From contig NC_092803.1 of NCBI RefSeq assembly GCF_040954645.1, positions 16,121,230-16,185,229 of the forward strand: DNA of 64,000 bases, given 5' to 3'. Positions 39,971-51,916 of this stretch are shown piece after piece; positions within the stretch are counted from its first letter, which is position 1, and every line of letters begins with the position of its first letter. Position numbers and translations under genes: made by a program. Below the pieces are notes generated by a model. The model searched no databases. It saw only the letters and a program-made list of their open reading frames with translations, and was not told where the DNA came from. Source of the stretch: Diabrotica undecimpunctata (Eukaryota; Arthropoda; Insecta; Coleoptera; Chrysomelidae).

Positions 39971-41466
39971 CAGTCAAGTCTCTTTTTAGGCGGATTATTT
40001 TTATGCGATTTTAAAGTTGTTCGGTTTGTATTTTATTAACTATTATTAACTATTATCATTAAATATTAACTATTCATATCCAGATGTCAGTAAAGTGAGC
40101 GTTTGCAATTCGGGAATTCCCTTGTTATATGATGTCCCTATTACATCATTGCGAGTTTCGTATTGAAAGGTATAACCTGTTAATGTTTAAAATAATTTTT
40201 CTGTTAGCGGTGGTTTCTCTCTCTTTCTCTTTTTTAATATTTTAGTTGGCCCAATCTAGAAAAAAAAACATCAAAGACAATCAGTTTCGTTGGAAACGAA
40301 AATTGCAATTTTCATCAATTACAATCACTTAGGAAAAAGAAAAGGATCTACGGCAATTGGAAAACATTTTAATTTGGGAGAATCAACTGTTAGAGCAATT
40401 AAAACGAATGAAGTTGCTATAAGAAAATCTATAATTTCTGGTACAAAATTAAGCTCCACATTTTCACCTTACTCAAGGGATGTATTATTAGAAAGAACAG
40501 AAAGAGCCATTGCAATTTGGATTCAGGAACTAATTCAAAGAAAAATTCCTGTAAGTGGTTAATTAATCCAGCAAAAGCTCTTCCGTTTTATGAGTTAATG
40601 AAACAGTCAGAGTCACCAACTTCCACTTCCCAAGCTGGTAAAGAATTTTCAGCTAGCAAAGGATGGTTAACCGGGTTTGTAAAAAGAAATGCACTTCATA
40701 ATATTAAGATTACAGGAGAGAGTGCTATAGCAGATGAAGCAGCAGCAAAAATATTTCCACAGGAGCTAGCGAAAATTATTGAAGATGGAGACTATTGTAC
40801 CGATCAAGTATTTAACGCTGATGAAACGGGACTGTATTGAAAAAAATGCCTAACCATACTTACATCGCAAAGGATGAAAAAACTGTAAGTGGACATGGAT
40901 GGATGGATGAATGGATGTTGAAACCGCTCTTAATAAATCAATCTCTCAGACCACGTGCTTTGAAAGGCAAAGATTTAAAACAACTGCCAGTGCATTGGAT
41001 GGCTAACAAGAAAGCCTGAGTGACAACAGCTATTTTTACAGAATGGTTTAATAATTGCTTCGTGCCACAAGTAGAAGCCTATATGTATGAAAAATCTCTC
41101 GATTTTAAAGTTTTATTAATTATTGACAATGCAGCAGGTCATTCGCACTTAGAACATCCAAATGTTCAAATAATATTTCTTCTGCTCAGTACAACAAGCC
41201 TTATTTAGCCATTAGATCAAGGCATAATTGTTACGTTTAAAAAATATTACATAAATGCAACATCCAAATCTATTGTGAGTAAACTAGAAAATGAGCTCTT
41301 AACAGTAAAAGATGTGTGGAAGCAATTTTCTATGTTTTATTGTTTGACTCATGTTGCATCTGCTTCTTCTCAAATAAGACCAAGAACTTTAAATGCCTGT
41401 TAGAAAAAGGTTTTGGACCATGACCATGGTATAACTGAGCAAACTTTAGATCTAACTTTAGATGGC
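39971..41466 (+). pseudogene. Tigger/pogo-superfamily (Tc5-like) transposase and left element end
   Basis: A left terminal repeat of Tigger type, CAGTCAAGTCTCTTTTTAGG (39971-39990), follows a TA. The transposase begins near 40290 with a helix-turn-helix (KGSTAIGKHFNLGESTVRAI). After a frameshift near 40555 comes the CENP-B-like second DNA-binding domain (KALPFYELMKQ...FSASKGWLTGFVKRNALHNI), then the DDE domain: QVFNADETGLY with the first Asp (about 40808-40840), KKMPNHTYIAKDEK, FTEWFNNCFVPQVEAY, and VLLIIDNAAGHSHLEH with the second Asp (about 41110-41158). PLDQGII and a C-terminal KDVWKQFSMFYCL segment follow. There is a deletion after the K-D-E-K-T-V-S-G-H block. Several stops break the frame. 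An RTE retrotransposon interrupts the tail at 41478. Confidence 0.75.
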
Positions 41467-41477
41467 GTCGTGTATCT

Positions 41478-44400
41478 CTCTCTCTCTCTCTCTTGTCGTT
41501 TCCTCATTGCTGAGGATCGTGATTTCCTACAATGCGGGCTGTCAATTCTCTCCATCTCTTGCGATTTTGGGCTGCTCTCATGGACTCGGAAAACGTCTCT
41601 CCAGTGGCTTTCTGTACTTGATCTGACCATCGGATAGGTGAGCGTCCTCTGCCTCTACGTCCTTCTACGTTTCCGCATACAATTAATCTTTCTAAGTTGT
41701 CATTGTCTCTTCTCGCAATGTGGCCAAAAAACTTTAAAACATTTGCAAGACACTGAGAGGAGAGTCTGGTCTGAATGTTTAGCTCTTCGAGAATCGACTA
41801 ATTGGATCTGTGCTCCGTCCACGAGACGCGTAGCATTCGTCTCCAGCACCACATTTCGAATGCGTCAATCCTTTTCCTATCCTCTGATTTTATTGTCCAT
41901 GTTTCGGCAGCGTAACTGAAGATTGAAAAAATGAGTGTCCGTACCAGTCTCATTTTGAGTTTTTTGGATAAAGAGCGGTCCTTCCATATTTTTGACAGTC
42001 GACTCATCGCGTTCTTAGCCATCCCTATTCTTCTGCGAATTTCCGTATGGGAGGAGGCTGCATTGCTTAAGGAAGATCCTAGATACGTGAACTCGTCTAC
42101 TTTCTCGAATTGATTTAGGGCGCCTGTTGTTTGGAGGATATTCGCGTGGTCCACAATCATGATTTTTGTTTTCTGATTATTAATCTTGAGCCCACACTTG
42201 TTGCTTTCGGTTTCTACTCTCTTTATCAGTCTCGACATCTCCTCTTCAGATGTTGCTATCAGTGTTGTATCGTCTGCGAATCTTAAGTTTGAGATCTTTT
42301 TTCCTGCAATGGAGATGCCGCCTCTCCATCCATCGAGTGCGTTCCTCATTATGTATTCTCCATATAAATTGAACAGGTCTGGAGATAGTATGCACCCTTG
42401 TCGTACACCTCTGCTGGTTTTGAAGGTATCAGATTGCTGGTTTTCAATTCTTATTTTAACTGAGTTATCTTCGTATAAGTTTTTAATTAATATTGCCAAA
42501 TGATCTGGAACTCCCATCTCATGAAGAACTGTCCAGAGAACTTCCCACTTCACACAATCAAATGCCTTTTGGTAGTCTAGAAAACAGATTATTATTGGAA
42601 TTTTAAATTCGCGGGCCTTTTCTATGAGCTGCCGCATATTAAGGATTTGCTCTCTCGTACCCTTCCCTTTGACAAAGCCTGCTTGTTCTTGGGGAATTTG
42701 TTTGTCTAAGTATTGTTGCAAACGGCGTTTAATGATTCTTAGTAATATTTTGCTTGGATGGGAAATCAGTGAGATGGTACGATAATTACTACACTTTGTA
42801 GTTGTTCCTTTTTTTTGGATTGGTATGCACAATGATGTGCGCCATTCTCTGGGCCACTTTCCGCATCTCCAAATTTTATTACAAAGTTTCCACATTATGT
42901 AACATCCTTTGTGTCCCATGTTCTGAAGGAGCTCTCCCGTGATATCATCGCAGCCAGGGGATTTATTCTTCTTGAGGTGAGTTACAGCTTCTTCAATCTC
43001 GGACAGCAGAATTTCAGGTTCAGGGTTGTATGCGATGTTTTCGAGGGCCGAAGTGTGGCCTAGATTTACGTGTTCTTCCCTGTAGAGCTCTGAACAATAG
43101 TTTTTCCATGTTTCCAACACTCTGTCGATATCACTTATGATAATACCCTGTTTGTCCTCTATTGCATAGTTCTTGGGTTTAAATTCTCTCGCAAGAATTT
43201 TCACTTTCCGGAAGAGGTCTTTGGTTTCATTTCGATATCCGTGATTTTCTATTTCTTGACAGATTTCAGAGATGTATTCTTGTTTGTCTTTTCGGCATCT
43301 TCGTTGAATATCTCTGGAGAGAGCTTTATATGTCTGTTGATCACAGGGGCCAACTTTAAGTTGCTTTCTTTGTTCAATCACTTTCCACGTGTTTCTGCTG
43401 ATCCACGGTTTAATGCTATTATTTATAGATGGTTGGCGACATTGGTTCACTGTTGTTACGATGGTTTCTTTAATATCTGTCCAGGCTTCATCCACACTTT
43501 GTTCTGCCTGATTGTTCTCTATTCTGGTTAGTGCTGGTTCAATTCTCTCTTTAAAGGTAGCTAATTCGGGGTCCGTTAGCCTAAAAGAACGGGGAGAAGC
43601 TTTGCGTATGTTCTTGAAACGTATTCTGTAATCAGCCATCAAGAGCTGGTGATCGCTTCCGCATTCTGCTCCTGGAAATGTTTTTGCGTTGGTAATTGAA
43701 GACTTCCATCTCGAACTGATCAGAATAAAGTCTATTTGATTTCTTGTTCTATCTCCAGGTGATTTCCAGGTATAGAGTCTACGCGGATGATGCTTGAAAT
43801 GCGTGTTCATTACAGAGAATTTCCTTTGGTTGCAGAATTCTAATAGTCGGTCTCCTCGCTCATTCCTATCTCCTAGACCATATGGCCCTACAATCATCTT
43901 CATGTGGTCATCTAGATTCGTTCTTCCAAGTTTGGCATTAAAGTCGCCTAGTATCACCACTATGTCTTTGTTTGGTATTTTATCAAGTACACCTTCGAGA
44001 GCCATATAAAAGTCTTCTAGTGTTGCTTGTTCTGCCGTGGCTGTCGGGGCATATATTTGTATGATGTGGAGGATGGATGTTGAGCACTTTAGTCTCAGAT
44101 GTATAATTCTGTCATTAACTGCATCATATCCATTTACGTAGTTCTGGAATGTGGGTGGTATTATAATTGCAACCCCATTGATGCTCTCTGTTTGGTGGCC
44201 TGAGAAATAAATGGTATTGCCAGAGGCGCTTCGGAAATGCCCCTTACCCTTCCAGTGAGTTTCACTGATGCCAAGCATAGAAATTCGATAATCAGCCATT
44301 TCTCTCTCTATTATATGTAACTTTCCAGGATGTTGGATCAAACCTCGTATATTCCAAGTTCCAAATCTGTTGGTTTTCCGAAAAGAGATTTTATTTAGTG

Positions 44401-44561
44401 TTCCAGTAGTCCTTTGTGCACCTGCGACCTGGTTCCCTGTCGCATTGAGCCCGGTAGCCCATTTCACATCTCCCACCCCGGACGTGGAAAGACGCCGATT
44501 GTCAATCGGTTCGCCTGACTGACCTATTCTAATTTTGTAACACTCCATATTGTAGAAAATT
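41478..44561 (-). mobile_element. Near-complete RTE-type LINE with 11-bp target duplication
   Basis: GTCGTGTATCT at 41467-41477 recurs at 44562-44572, exactly flanking 3084 bp. On the minus strand the element begins only 13 bases before its first ATG (44548) and ends in a short (GA)n tail at 41478-41493. RTE elements are about 3 kb, have a single ORF, little 5' UTR and simple-repeat tails, all of which fit. It lies in the Tigger pseudogene, whose frame continues on both sides, so it is younger than that element's decay or at least its insertion. Confidence 0.92.
41504..44548 (-). pseudogene. RTE endonuclease-reverse transcriptase, one nonsense codon
   Basis: From MECYKIRIGQ (44548) to TGA (41504-41506) there are 1014 codons, broken only by a TAG at codon 917 (41798-41800). 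In-frame residues upstream of 44548 belong to flanking DNA and the target duplication. The AP-like endonuclease (about 61-320) has FGTWNIRG, GISETHWKG, GDFNAKLG, TWKSPGDRTRNQIDFIL and GSDHQLL. The RT domain follows with IPIQKKGTTTKCSNYRTISL, QAGFVKGKGTREQILNMRQL, CFLDYQKAFDCVKWEVLWTV, RGVRQGCILSPDLFNLYGEY and RFADDTTLIA (FADD near 757). The thumb-side block FTYLGSSLSN and the basic end GRRGRGRSPIRW complete it. The stop removes only about the last 97 residues, including that basic tail. It copies its own RNA into nicked chromosomal DNA when intact. Confidence 0.9.
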
Positions 44562-44572
44562 GTCGTGTATCT

Positions 44573-44640
44573 AGACAATGATAATGATGAGGAAGAAAAG
44601 ACGTCAGATTTAGCTGCACCTAATTTTGCTACCTGTTTTT
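44573..44640 (+). pseudogene. Tigger transposase, acidic C-terminal end after the RTE insertion
   Basis: Joined to the sequence before the insertion, the frame reads on as LDNDNDEEEKTSDLAAPNFA then TCF and a stop. An acidic run here is usual for the end of Tigger-like proteins. It then meets the tail of an oppositely oriented pogo pseudogene. No right Tigger terminal repeat was found. Confidence 0.45.
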
Positions 44641-45900
44641 AACAACCAATTTTTAACAATTTTAAAGAAGTAGTTTTAACCGATTTTACTTTAGATGCCT
44701 CAGCTTGTGCTTCAAGTTCATTTTTGTACGGGGAACAAGTCAATTCAACTGCGTCCTGGGTGCGGAAAACTTTTGATAATTTTGATTTCTTTATGGGCAA
44801 CGGCGAAATATCCTGAACTGAAATAGTATTTAGGGAATGACACTGCTCTCTTCGTTGGGTGAGAATGTTGGGATTCATGGTTAGAGTTTGATGCTCTATT
44901 AAACATCATTGAAGCTGCAAAGTCAGTTTCATTAAAAACATTTTCATCTATAGGCCAAATGCCACTAGCACGAAAAGCGTTCTGTACATTTATTACTGTT
45001 GCAGCAAGCCCATAAGCCTCTACAATTATCCCGGAAACCTGAAGAATACAACATCCAACGGTTGAAGTCTGTATGTGGTATGACTGCAATAACCTAATTC
45101 CATTATCCCTGGCAATTTGTAGAGCTTTCAGGGTTTTACTGTGGGTACTGTGGCCGTCCAACAATAACAAAACAGGGGCCTTAGGGCTTGGCTTAACTGT
45201 TTCAATAAAATCATTAAGCCATGTCACAAAAAGATCGCTACTGATATATCCAGTATCCCTAATAGTGTCAATGCTGCCAGGCGGAGCACCTAATGAAAGT
45301 TCCTCTTAAAAACGTATTCTCTTAAAAATTGTCATGGGTGGTACAAACTGCCCTGTGCACTAACACAACAAACTTCAGTAGTATTTACCCCCTCTCTTCA
45401 CTAGAAATGCTCCCAATTTGATGTTTTCCCTTCTTGACTAATATTTTCTGACATTGTCGTTGTACGGTTAAGCAGCCTGTCTCATCGACGTTGAATATGC
45501 GTGTGGCGGTCAATTTTTCCTCTTCACAAATTCTTTGCAAAAGTCCATAGAACTTATCAACTCGTGCTTTGCTAAATTCAGCAGCCTTTCTTGCCTGCCG
45601 TACGTTTATCTGTGTTGAAAGTGTATGTCAAATTGTTTCCCGAATCCCGAACCTTCCCTCTTCGAGGGAAATCAAAATATGCTTAGCCAATTCTGCTTCA
45701 ACTTCTTCATTAATTACAGTAAACCTGCCCATGTTTTAAGATGCATTATTTGCCCGTTTGTTTTTCTCTTCGAGATGTCTTTTTAGTGTAGCTTCAGGTT
45801 TAAACAACCTTGCACATTCATTAAGCCTATAAGAACCATTACGAAGAGCGGAAATAGTACTGCTTAAATATTTTGTGCTTCATTTGCCGTATTTACCACG
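44641..45900 (-). pseudogene. pogo-type transposase, degraded
   Basis: From 45900 downward on the minus strand: an N-terminal region with GRFTVINEEVEAELAKHILI (about 45735-45675), NVRQARKAAEFSKARVDKFY, ATRIFNVDETGCLTVQ with the first catalytic Asp (about 45510-45465), and VPPMTIFKR (about 45340). Then TWLNDFIETVKPSPKAPVLL with LLDGHSTHSKTLKALQIARD carries the second catalytic Asp (about 45170-45150). AFRASGIWPIDENVFNETDF and the tail SPYKNELEAQAEASKVKSVK follow. Stops and frameshifts occur in the N-terminal part and near 45000-45080 and 44880. Unlike the pseudogene at 18484, the LDGH site is preserved. Confidence 0.78.
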
Positions 45901-47299
45901 TGATGACAACTAAATGGGACTGGTTTAATTTACAATACGGTTGCCTAAATTGGACCGGACAATTTTAAAGTTGGGTCACGAAAATAATCCCTGAACTATG
46001 GACTCTTTAACGAATCTTGAAAAATAAAGATATTATAACTGTTGTGATTACTTACTCAAACGGCAAGTAGTAGTATCTTTGTATCAGAAGTTACATAATC
46101 ACATATAGGTGATCCTACCCTATATACATTTTAAGTTAACTAATTAATTACTTCTAACAATAAATGATTATACAAAAATACAAATAAAAAAAAAACCCAA
46201 AAATACACCTTAAATATTCTTTCTCTTCATTCGAGGGATAGTACGAGTACCCTAGTTAAGGAAGAAAAAAAGATGAAGAACCTTACACAGATATTTGAAG
46301 ATTTAACAAGGTATGAGGGGTAGCTGATCAAAATCTATGATAAGACGTACAGCTGATTTTGCTTTGTTTTTTTTTTAACAATCTTAAAAAGTAAAAAAAT
46401 TAATTTTTGCCTATAAAACGTTTCTTATACATTTTGAAGAAAATAAAAATACATACATAGAGTTTCCAAATTAAAATACATACATAATTAAACGAGATAA
46501 TTGTAAAAACCCTTATGTTTATAGTAATTTATACAAAAAGTTACATAAAAAAGTGAAGGGGAGAACTGTACGAGCTCCGTTTTTTTAGAATGGGAATTTA
46601 AATTGAAGTGCGCCGACAAAATTTGCAATATCTCGACTTCTTTGGTACGTAGATCCTTCATTTTTTAATCTGGGGTAGCTCAACAAAATAATACATATTG
46701 TACTCGAAAAATCCCCCGAAAAATCCAGGAAAAATAAAGACTTGCATAGTATGAAACTTGCTAGACGCTAAAGATAAAGCTATCTTTAGTGTATACTATA
46801 TTTTCGGACAGAGAAAATATATTTTTGGCATAGAATAAGTTTTATTTGTAATTTTATGGCTACATCCATTTTTCATTACTTTTAAATGAGTAGTTAGTAA
46901 CAAATTATTTAAAACATATCTGAATACATTATATGAATCAGCCGCCAAATGTTTTAGTTCAAGGCCCGACACGTGAGGCGCTAGAAACGTACTCCCTACT
47001 TCTTACTATAGGAGAAACCATGCTAAGGAGGTATGTGCTATGTACATCACAGAGTGTTATCTTCAGGAGTAATGCTGACTTATCAAAAACTAATGTTATT
47101 TTCATATAACTCTGGAAAACTCTTTTATAGTAATCATTGTACCACCATCCCCATAGTAGATTCGCTAGTGGAACTTTACAAAAGTTTTTACAGAAATATT
47201 ATATTGTCACTTGTTTGTAATAACTGATTTTCCCAGCAACTCAAGAAGTTCAATAAAGCAGATATTTGAAGGGTATAATTCAGCTTCCATAAGAGGAAC
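45901..47299. other. AT-rich sequence without a recognisable gene
   Basis: No coding or repeat structure was recognised. A stretch near 45930-45985 (GGTTGCCTAAATTGGACCGG) may be the pogo right end, but no partner was found. Confidence 0.45.
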
Positions 47300-48275
47300 A
47301 ACCTTACCGTAGGTAAATGCACTTGAGAAAAAGAACGAATAAGACGGAACTATGCAGCAATGACTGTGGACGTGAACCGAGGGATTTATTTAAGAAGATC
47401 AAACTCCTTACCAGAGAATTTAAATCTCAAACGCGGTCTGTAATAGATAAGGAAGGTAATCTTAAGACTGATATTGACGAAATATTGGAAACATGGCGAA
47501 ACTGCTGTGGTGAGCCATATAAAAATAATGAGGTACCAGCGGCTCTCTGAGTTTCCAAGAGAGCCTACTGTCTTACTCTCTGAAGTCAAAGATGCAATTA
47601 AATCGCTAAAAAGAAATAAATCCCCAGACATTGATTCAATACCAACTGAAATACTACAGTTACTAGGTAACAAAGGATTACATATTATGATCCATTATAT
47701 CTGTGTCGCTGTTTGGAATTCAGGAAAATGGCCATCTGATTGGTGTACCTCAATTTATATTCCGCTACACAAAAAGGAACTACTACCAGATGTGAAAACT
47801 ACCGCACACTGTCGGTACGTACGTACCTAAGGGTACACGGGAACAAATCCTGAACCTAAGACAACTCATTAAAAAGTCTAGAGAATTCTAAGTACCTATG
47901 ATTATATGCTTCGTTGACTACCAAAAGGCATTTGATTGTGTAAGCTAGATAAATGTGTTTCATTTTAATAGAAATGGGCACACCAATGCACCTGGTGATA
48001 CTTATTAAAAGCCTGTATCACTCCAATATAGCAACACTACGACTAGATCCGAAGTTCTCAAACCAATTTAAGGCCTATAAAAGTTTTAGACAAAGATGCG
48101 TGTTGTCACCTGATTTATTCAACATTTATGGTGAACATGTCATGAGGATGGCTTTAGATGGATGGGCCGGTGGAGTAACTGGCTAGTAGGAAAATCTCCA
48201 AAAGATTGCCGATGACACTACACTTATAGCAGCAAATGAGCAAGAAATGTTTAATCTCCTGCAAAGAGTTGAGTA
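47300..48275 (+). pseudogene. RTE-type LINE, degraded, 5' part of the split copy
   Basis: Its blocks align in order with the RTE at 41478-44561. They are REPRDLFKKIKLLTREFKSQ, DIDEILETWRNCCGEPYKNN, LLSEVKDAIKSLKRNKSPDI and DSIPTEILQLLGNKGLHIMI, then TSIYIPLHKKELLPDVK, FVDYQKAFDCV-like (about 47907-47942), GTPMHLVILIKSLYHSNIAT, VLSPDLFNIYGEHVMRMALD and ADDTTLIAANEQEM-like (about 48207-48245). Frames shift often. The endonuclease is missing. The target duplication of the inserted LINE, AAAGAGTTGAGTA, ends this part at 48263-48275. Confidence 0.8.
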
Positions 48276-48651
48276 CTTCTTCTTCTTCTTCTTCTTTAGA
48301 TGCAAATCCACTAATGGATGTTAGCGATCACATTTTCCATTAATTCTCTATTTCTTGCAATATGTATCAGAGATTGTATGTCGTTAATCCCTGTCCATTG
48401 CCTTATGTTTCGGAGCCAGGACATTTTCTTGCGTTCCATTCCTCTCTTGCCTTCAATTTAACCCTCGATTATAAGTTGGAGGAACTGGTATTTTTCATTT
48501 CGCATGATGTGACCTAGATACGCCGTTTTCCTTTTCTTGATGGTTTCGAAAAGTTGGCGTTCTTGGTTTATTCTTTTAAGGACATCTATATTTGTGATTT
48601 TCGCTGTCCATGGTATTTTTAGGATACGGCGATAGAGCCACAAAGAAGAAG
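48276..48651 (-). mobile_element. 376-bp LINE tail inserted in an RTE, with 13-bp target duplication
   Basis: AAAGAGTTGAGTA occurs at 48263-48275 and 48652-48664. The insert starts with a (TTC)n run (the (GAA)n tail of the minus-strand copy). Its coding strand reads LWLYRRILKIPWTAKITNID, VLKRINQERQLFETIKKRKT, AYLGHIMRNEKYQFLQLIIE and GKIEG, then in a shifted frame the closing MSWLRNI block. Its 3' 195 bp are almost identical to the insertion at 11299-11499. Two truncated copies of one family in two other LINEs imply recent activity. Confidence 0.9.
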
Positions 48652-48664
48652 AAAGAGTTGAGTA

Positions 48665-48937
48665 TGAAAGCAATAAAGTTGATCTGAAAATTAATTAAGC
48701 TAAGACAAAAATAATGGTGGTCGACAGATTCCTCATTATTCAACAGACTAACACCGGAGGGAAGATCAAAAGGACGATCACCAACTAGATGATCCGACCC
48801 AATTAAGAATTTAGCTGGAAACTTATTCTGTGAAACTATCAGAGCAGCTGAAGATAGAAACCAATGAAGAATAAATTGTTAGGAATATTGATCCTCAGTA
48901 ATGGGAAAACCACCAGAGGGAGAGAGAGAGAGAGAGA
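48665..48937 (+). pseudogene. RTE-type LINE, 3' part after the insertion, with (GA)n tail
   Basis: The plus strand continues YESNKVDLKIN.AKTKIMVV (compare KCGLKINNQKTKIMIVDHAN in the better RTE copy), then jumps to a C-terminal remnant (GKIKRTITN then SWKLIL..NYQSS) and ILILSNGK near the expected end. It finishes with (GA)n at about 48909-48937, the same tail type as the RTE at 41478-44561. An internal deletion has removed the thumb region. Confidence 0.7.
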
Positions 48938-50110
48938 GTGAGAGATACATCAATGCATTTTTATGTTATGCGGAAAGCTTTGTTTAAAGTGGCAAATATA
49001 ATTTCATTTAATTTTATTTTACGTTAATATAAATAATTCGTATTTACTGTGAAAAAGGATAAATAGAAAGTACAATAATCATTAATTCTAAATAAATTAA
49101 TGACATCCGCAGCCATACCGTGTTCACGAACTTTATGTTCGAAAAATAAAACTATAGCCCCATTAAACTTTTTAGTGGTTAACTCGTATTATGACATTTT
49201 GTTGGTGGCGGCCTAGATTTGGCAAACGAAACACTCGGGGTGGCGGTATCAAATTTCGGCTAGGATATTTTTAGATTAAGTTTCTGCTTTCGCCCAAGCT
49301 GTGTCGTATACATTATAGGTCGAAATCCCTGTGGGAATTTCACCATTGACAGGAAAGAAAGTTGTGTTGTGTTGTCATCTGAATTTTAAAGGAAAACTTG
49401 GGTATAAATGAATCTCCTGGACGATTTATTATCGGTTTGTGTAATAGCTATATTAGATACAATTTCAAAGATGTTGCGGATCGTTTACTATCAGTAGATA
49501 TATACAGCGCACGACGGGCAATCCGGGCAATTGTCCGACGAGCCAAATTTTGAGAGCGCCGATGTGAAAATAAAATATTTTATACAATAAATTTTTTTTT
49601 AGATTTTATAAATTAAAACTGATTATTTTTTCTTTTTTTGAAACTTTTCATGAGAAATTGACGACTTAAGCTGATGGCTGAGAAAACGGTTTTTTCAAAT
49701 TACAAAATAGTAGAAAAGTTGAAGTTATAGAAAATACGTTTTGATAAGAGGCGAACAAGTGGGGAAGGAAGAAATGTTCGGCTATTTTTGGCATTAAAAA
49801 AGGGGTAGCAGAGAAAAAGGACAGGGAGCCTCCTTGCTAACAGTCTGTGGATAAATGAAAGTAATGCTTTGGAAGTGTTGCTCGGTCCTACAGTCATTTT
49901 ACTTTTGGAGCGCTGGGTGAGAGAGTGTTACATTAAAGATTCCTTTACAATGTAAAATGAGTAACGTAACCATAATGTCTGTTGTTAGTTTCGCTAAAAG
50001 AAAAATTTCAGTTTTCTGTGTTGAGTTTGTGTCTCTAAGGTTGCTAGTTCCCACATTTATCCTCAGTTTAAAAACTTTCGGAAAATTTACTTAACCGAAA
50101 CGCAATTGGC
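48938..50110. other. No recognisable gene
   Basis: GGCAATCCGGGCAATTGTCC at 49519-49538 is unusually GC-rich for the region and may be a scrap of a transposon end. Nothing else was recognised. Confidence 0.4.
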
Positions 50111-50536
50111 TTAACCCTTTCAGTTATGTTTAATATAATTGTACCCATTAATTTGAATGCATATATAATTCTACAGGAATATGTAACTTAAACCAGTTTA
50201 AAGAAATTTATATTCTATAGGTACTATACTTCCGCGTTTTGTACCCAGATAGTGCATGGATCGTTTTATTCTAAAAGAAAATTAATGTCAAAAGCAACAT
50301 GGTGGCAATTGCATTGTTGTGAATAGTAAGTGTACTTGTTTCTTCAAATATCAGTTTGAATAAAAGTCAATCGCGGTTTATATTTCAGTGCAATGTTAAA
50401 AGTAGTGTTATTTCTTACTAATTGTGAATATATTTTATTAAAATTTTACTTTTTTCAAATATAGAAGTGTACCTCAAATTCGATGGGCACAATTGTATCC
50501 AAAATGACTAAGGGTTATTTTTATTTTCAGAGTAAA

Positions 50537-51916
50537 ATGCCTCCAATAAAATATTTAACGGAGAAGGAACTGCTAGAAGAGCTAGAAAAATTGTCCGACA
50601 TAGAAGGATGTGTTAGTGATGACAGTGACTGCGAAGAAGAAATACGAAATACAAGTAAGACACAGAATTGGTCATATGATAGATGATGTCTTGGAAAAAC
50701 AAAACGAAGGGTAGAATAAGGAAGAGGAAGAGGATAATGAGAATAAAAAGGAGGATGATGATGAACAGGGCGAAAACGATGGTAACTATAATAACTTCAT
50801 CACTCTAAAAAAATATATAGAATGGTTACAGAATGTTCAATATGTAACACGACAATTATATCTAATTAGCCTTCTTCGGTCCATCTTTGAACATAGGCCT
50901 CCCCAATCCTTTTCCATTCTTCTCTGTCTGTCGCTACAGTCATCCACCTAGAGCCCACGTGCTTCTTAATATCATCTGCCCATCTCATTTGAGGCCTTCC
51001 TCTGCTTCGTTTATATTGTGTCCGGCAAATCTCCATTTCAATTTTGCAACTTCTTGTCTAACATCCCTCACTTTTGATTTCTTTCTTATCCACTCGTTTC
51101 TCTTTTTATCCATTAGTCTTATGTGCAACATTTGTCTTTTCATTGCTCTTTGGGTTTTTATGATTTTGTCCATGTTTGCTTTTGAAAATGTCCACGTTTG
51201 GAAACCATAAGTGAAACACCTCTAAATGATGTCAAAGATTTTTCAAAAAACGAGAGAGGATCAACGCAACAAATTATCTGTTCTGATGGAATTGTAGTAA
51301 CCAGATGGTTAGATAACAAGCCAGTGATAATGGTATCCAACTTCGTTGGGGTTACTACAGAAGATGTTGTAAAACGTTGGAATAAAAAAACAAAATGTTT
51401 TATTGACGTTACGGAAGTTATGCAAAAGTATAATAAGTCCATGAGTGGCATAGATAAAACAGATGCTCTTATTGCGTTTTACAGAACAAAAAATCGTTGC
51501 AGAAAGTGGATTGTTCGACTAATCGTTCATGCAGTTGACATGACCCTACAAACTCTTGGTTAGACTATAAACGAGACATACATACTTTAGGAATTCCACA
51601 AAAATATATCATGGACCTTGTGCACTTTAGGATGAAAGTTGGTGAAGCTCTCATAAAAGTCAACTCTTTCAATAACCGAAAACGGAGAAGACCTTCAAGC
51701 GATACATTTAGTTCAGTAGTACCTGCAAAACGCCAAAACATTGAAGTTAGACCTTTTACTGAGGTGCAATTTGATAATATTGGACATTTTCCAGAGCACC
51801 CACAGCTACGCAAAAACCCTGGTTGTACAGGAAAATCAAGATGGAAATTTCAGAAGTGCAATGTCCATTTGTACCTTGAAATTGCTTTTTTATGTTCAAA
51901 TGCGCTAGTTTTTTAG
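50537..51916 (+). pseudogene. piggyBac transposase, broken
   Basis: The likely start is ATG at 50537 (MPPIKYLTEKELLEELEKLS), directly preceded by TTTTATTTTCAGAGTAAA, a possible 5'-UTR splice acceptor. An acidic N-terminus continues in shifted frames to about 50860, where a minus-strand LINE interrupts it. After the LINE (about 51220) the reading resumes well into the catalytic domain as SDGIVVTRWLDNKPVIMVSN then FVGVTTEDVVKRWNKKTKCF and SMSGIDKTDALIAFYRTKNR. The third catalytic site is GIDKTD here, versus GVDLAD in the intact copy. A frameshift near 51560 leads to YIMDLVHFRMKVGEALIKVN, and the Cys-rich tail is reduced to isolated residues. The segment holding the first two catalytic Asp is gone. 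Confidence 0.8.
50866..51220 (-). pseudogene. LINE C-terminal fragment inside the piggyBac
   Basis: The minus strand reads TYGFQTWTFSKANMDKIIKT, QRAMKRQMLHIRLMDKKRNE, WIRKKSKVRDVRQEVAKLKW then RFAGH. A frame-shifted end follows where the family has RGRPQMRW..D..K. It is the same family as the relic at 32215-32670, which it extends by a few dozen residues upstream. Its 3' end lies at the low coordinate. The target duplication was not resolved, and loss of piggyBac core sequence at this point suggests a deletion went with it. Confidence 0.7.

Noticed and set aside
41931..44009. Several plus-strand frames of 60-105 codons
   Set aside because: All lie antisense to the RTE ORF on the minus strand, which explains them fully.
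49515..49580. GC-rich GGGCAATCCGGGCAATTGTC stretch, possible hAT end
   Set aside because: No inverted partner or target duplication was found.
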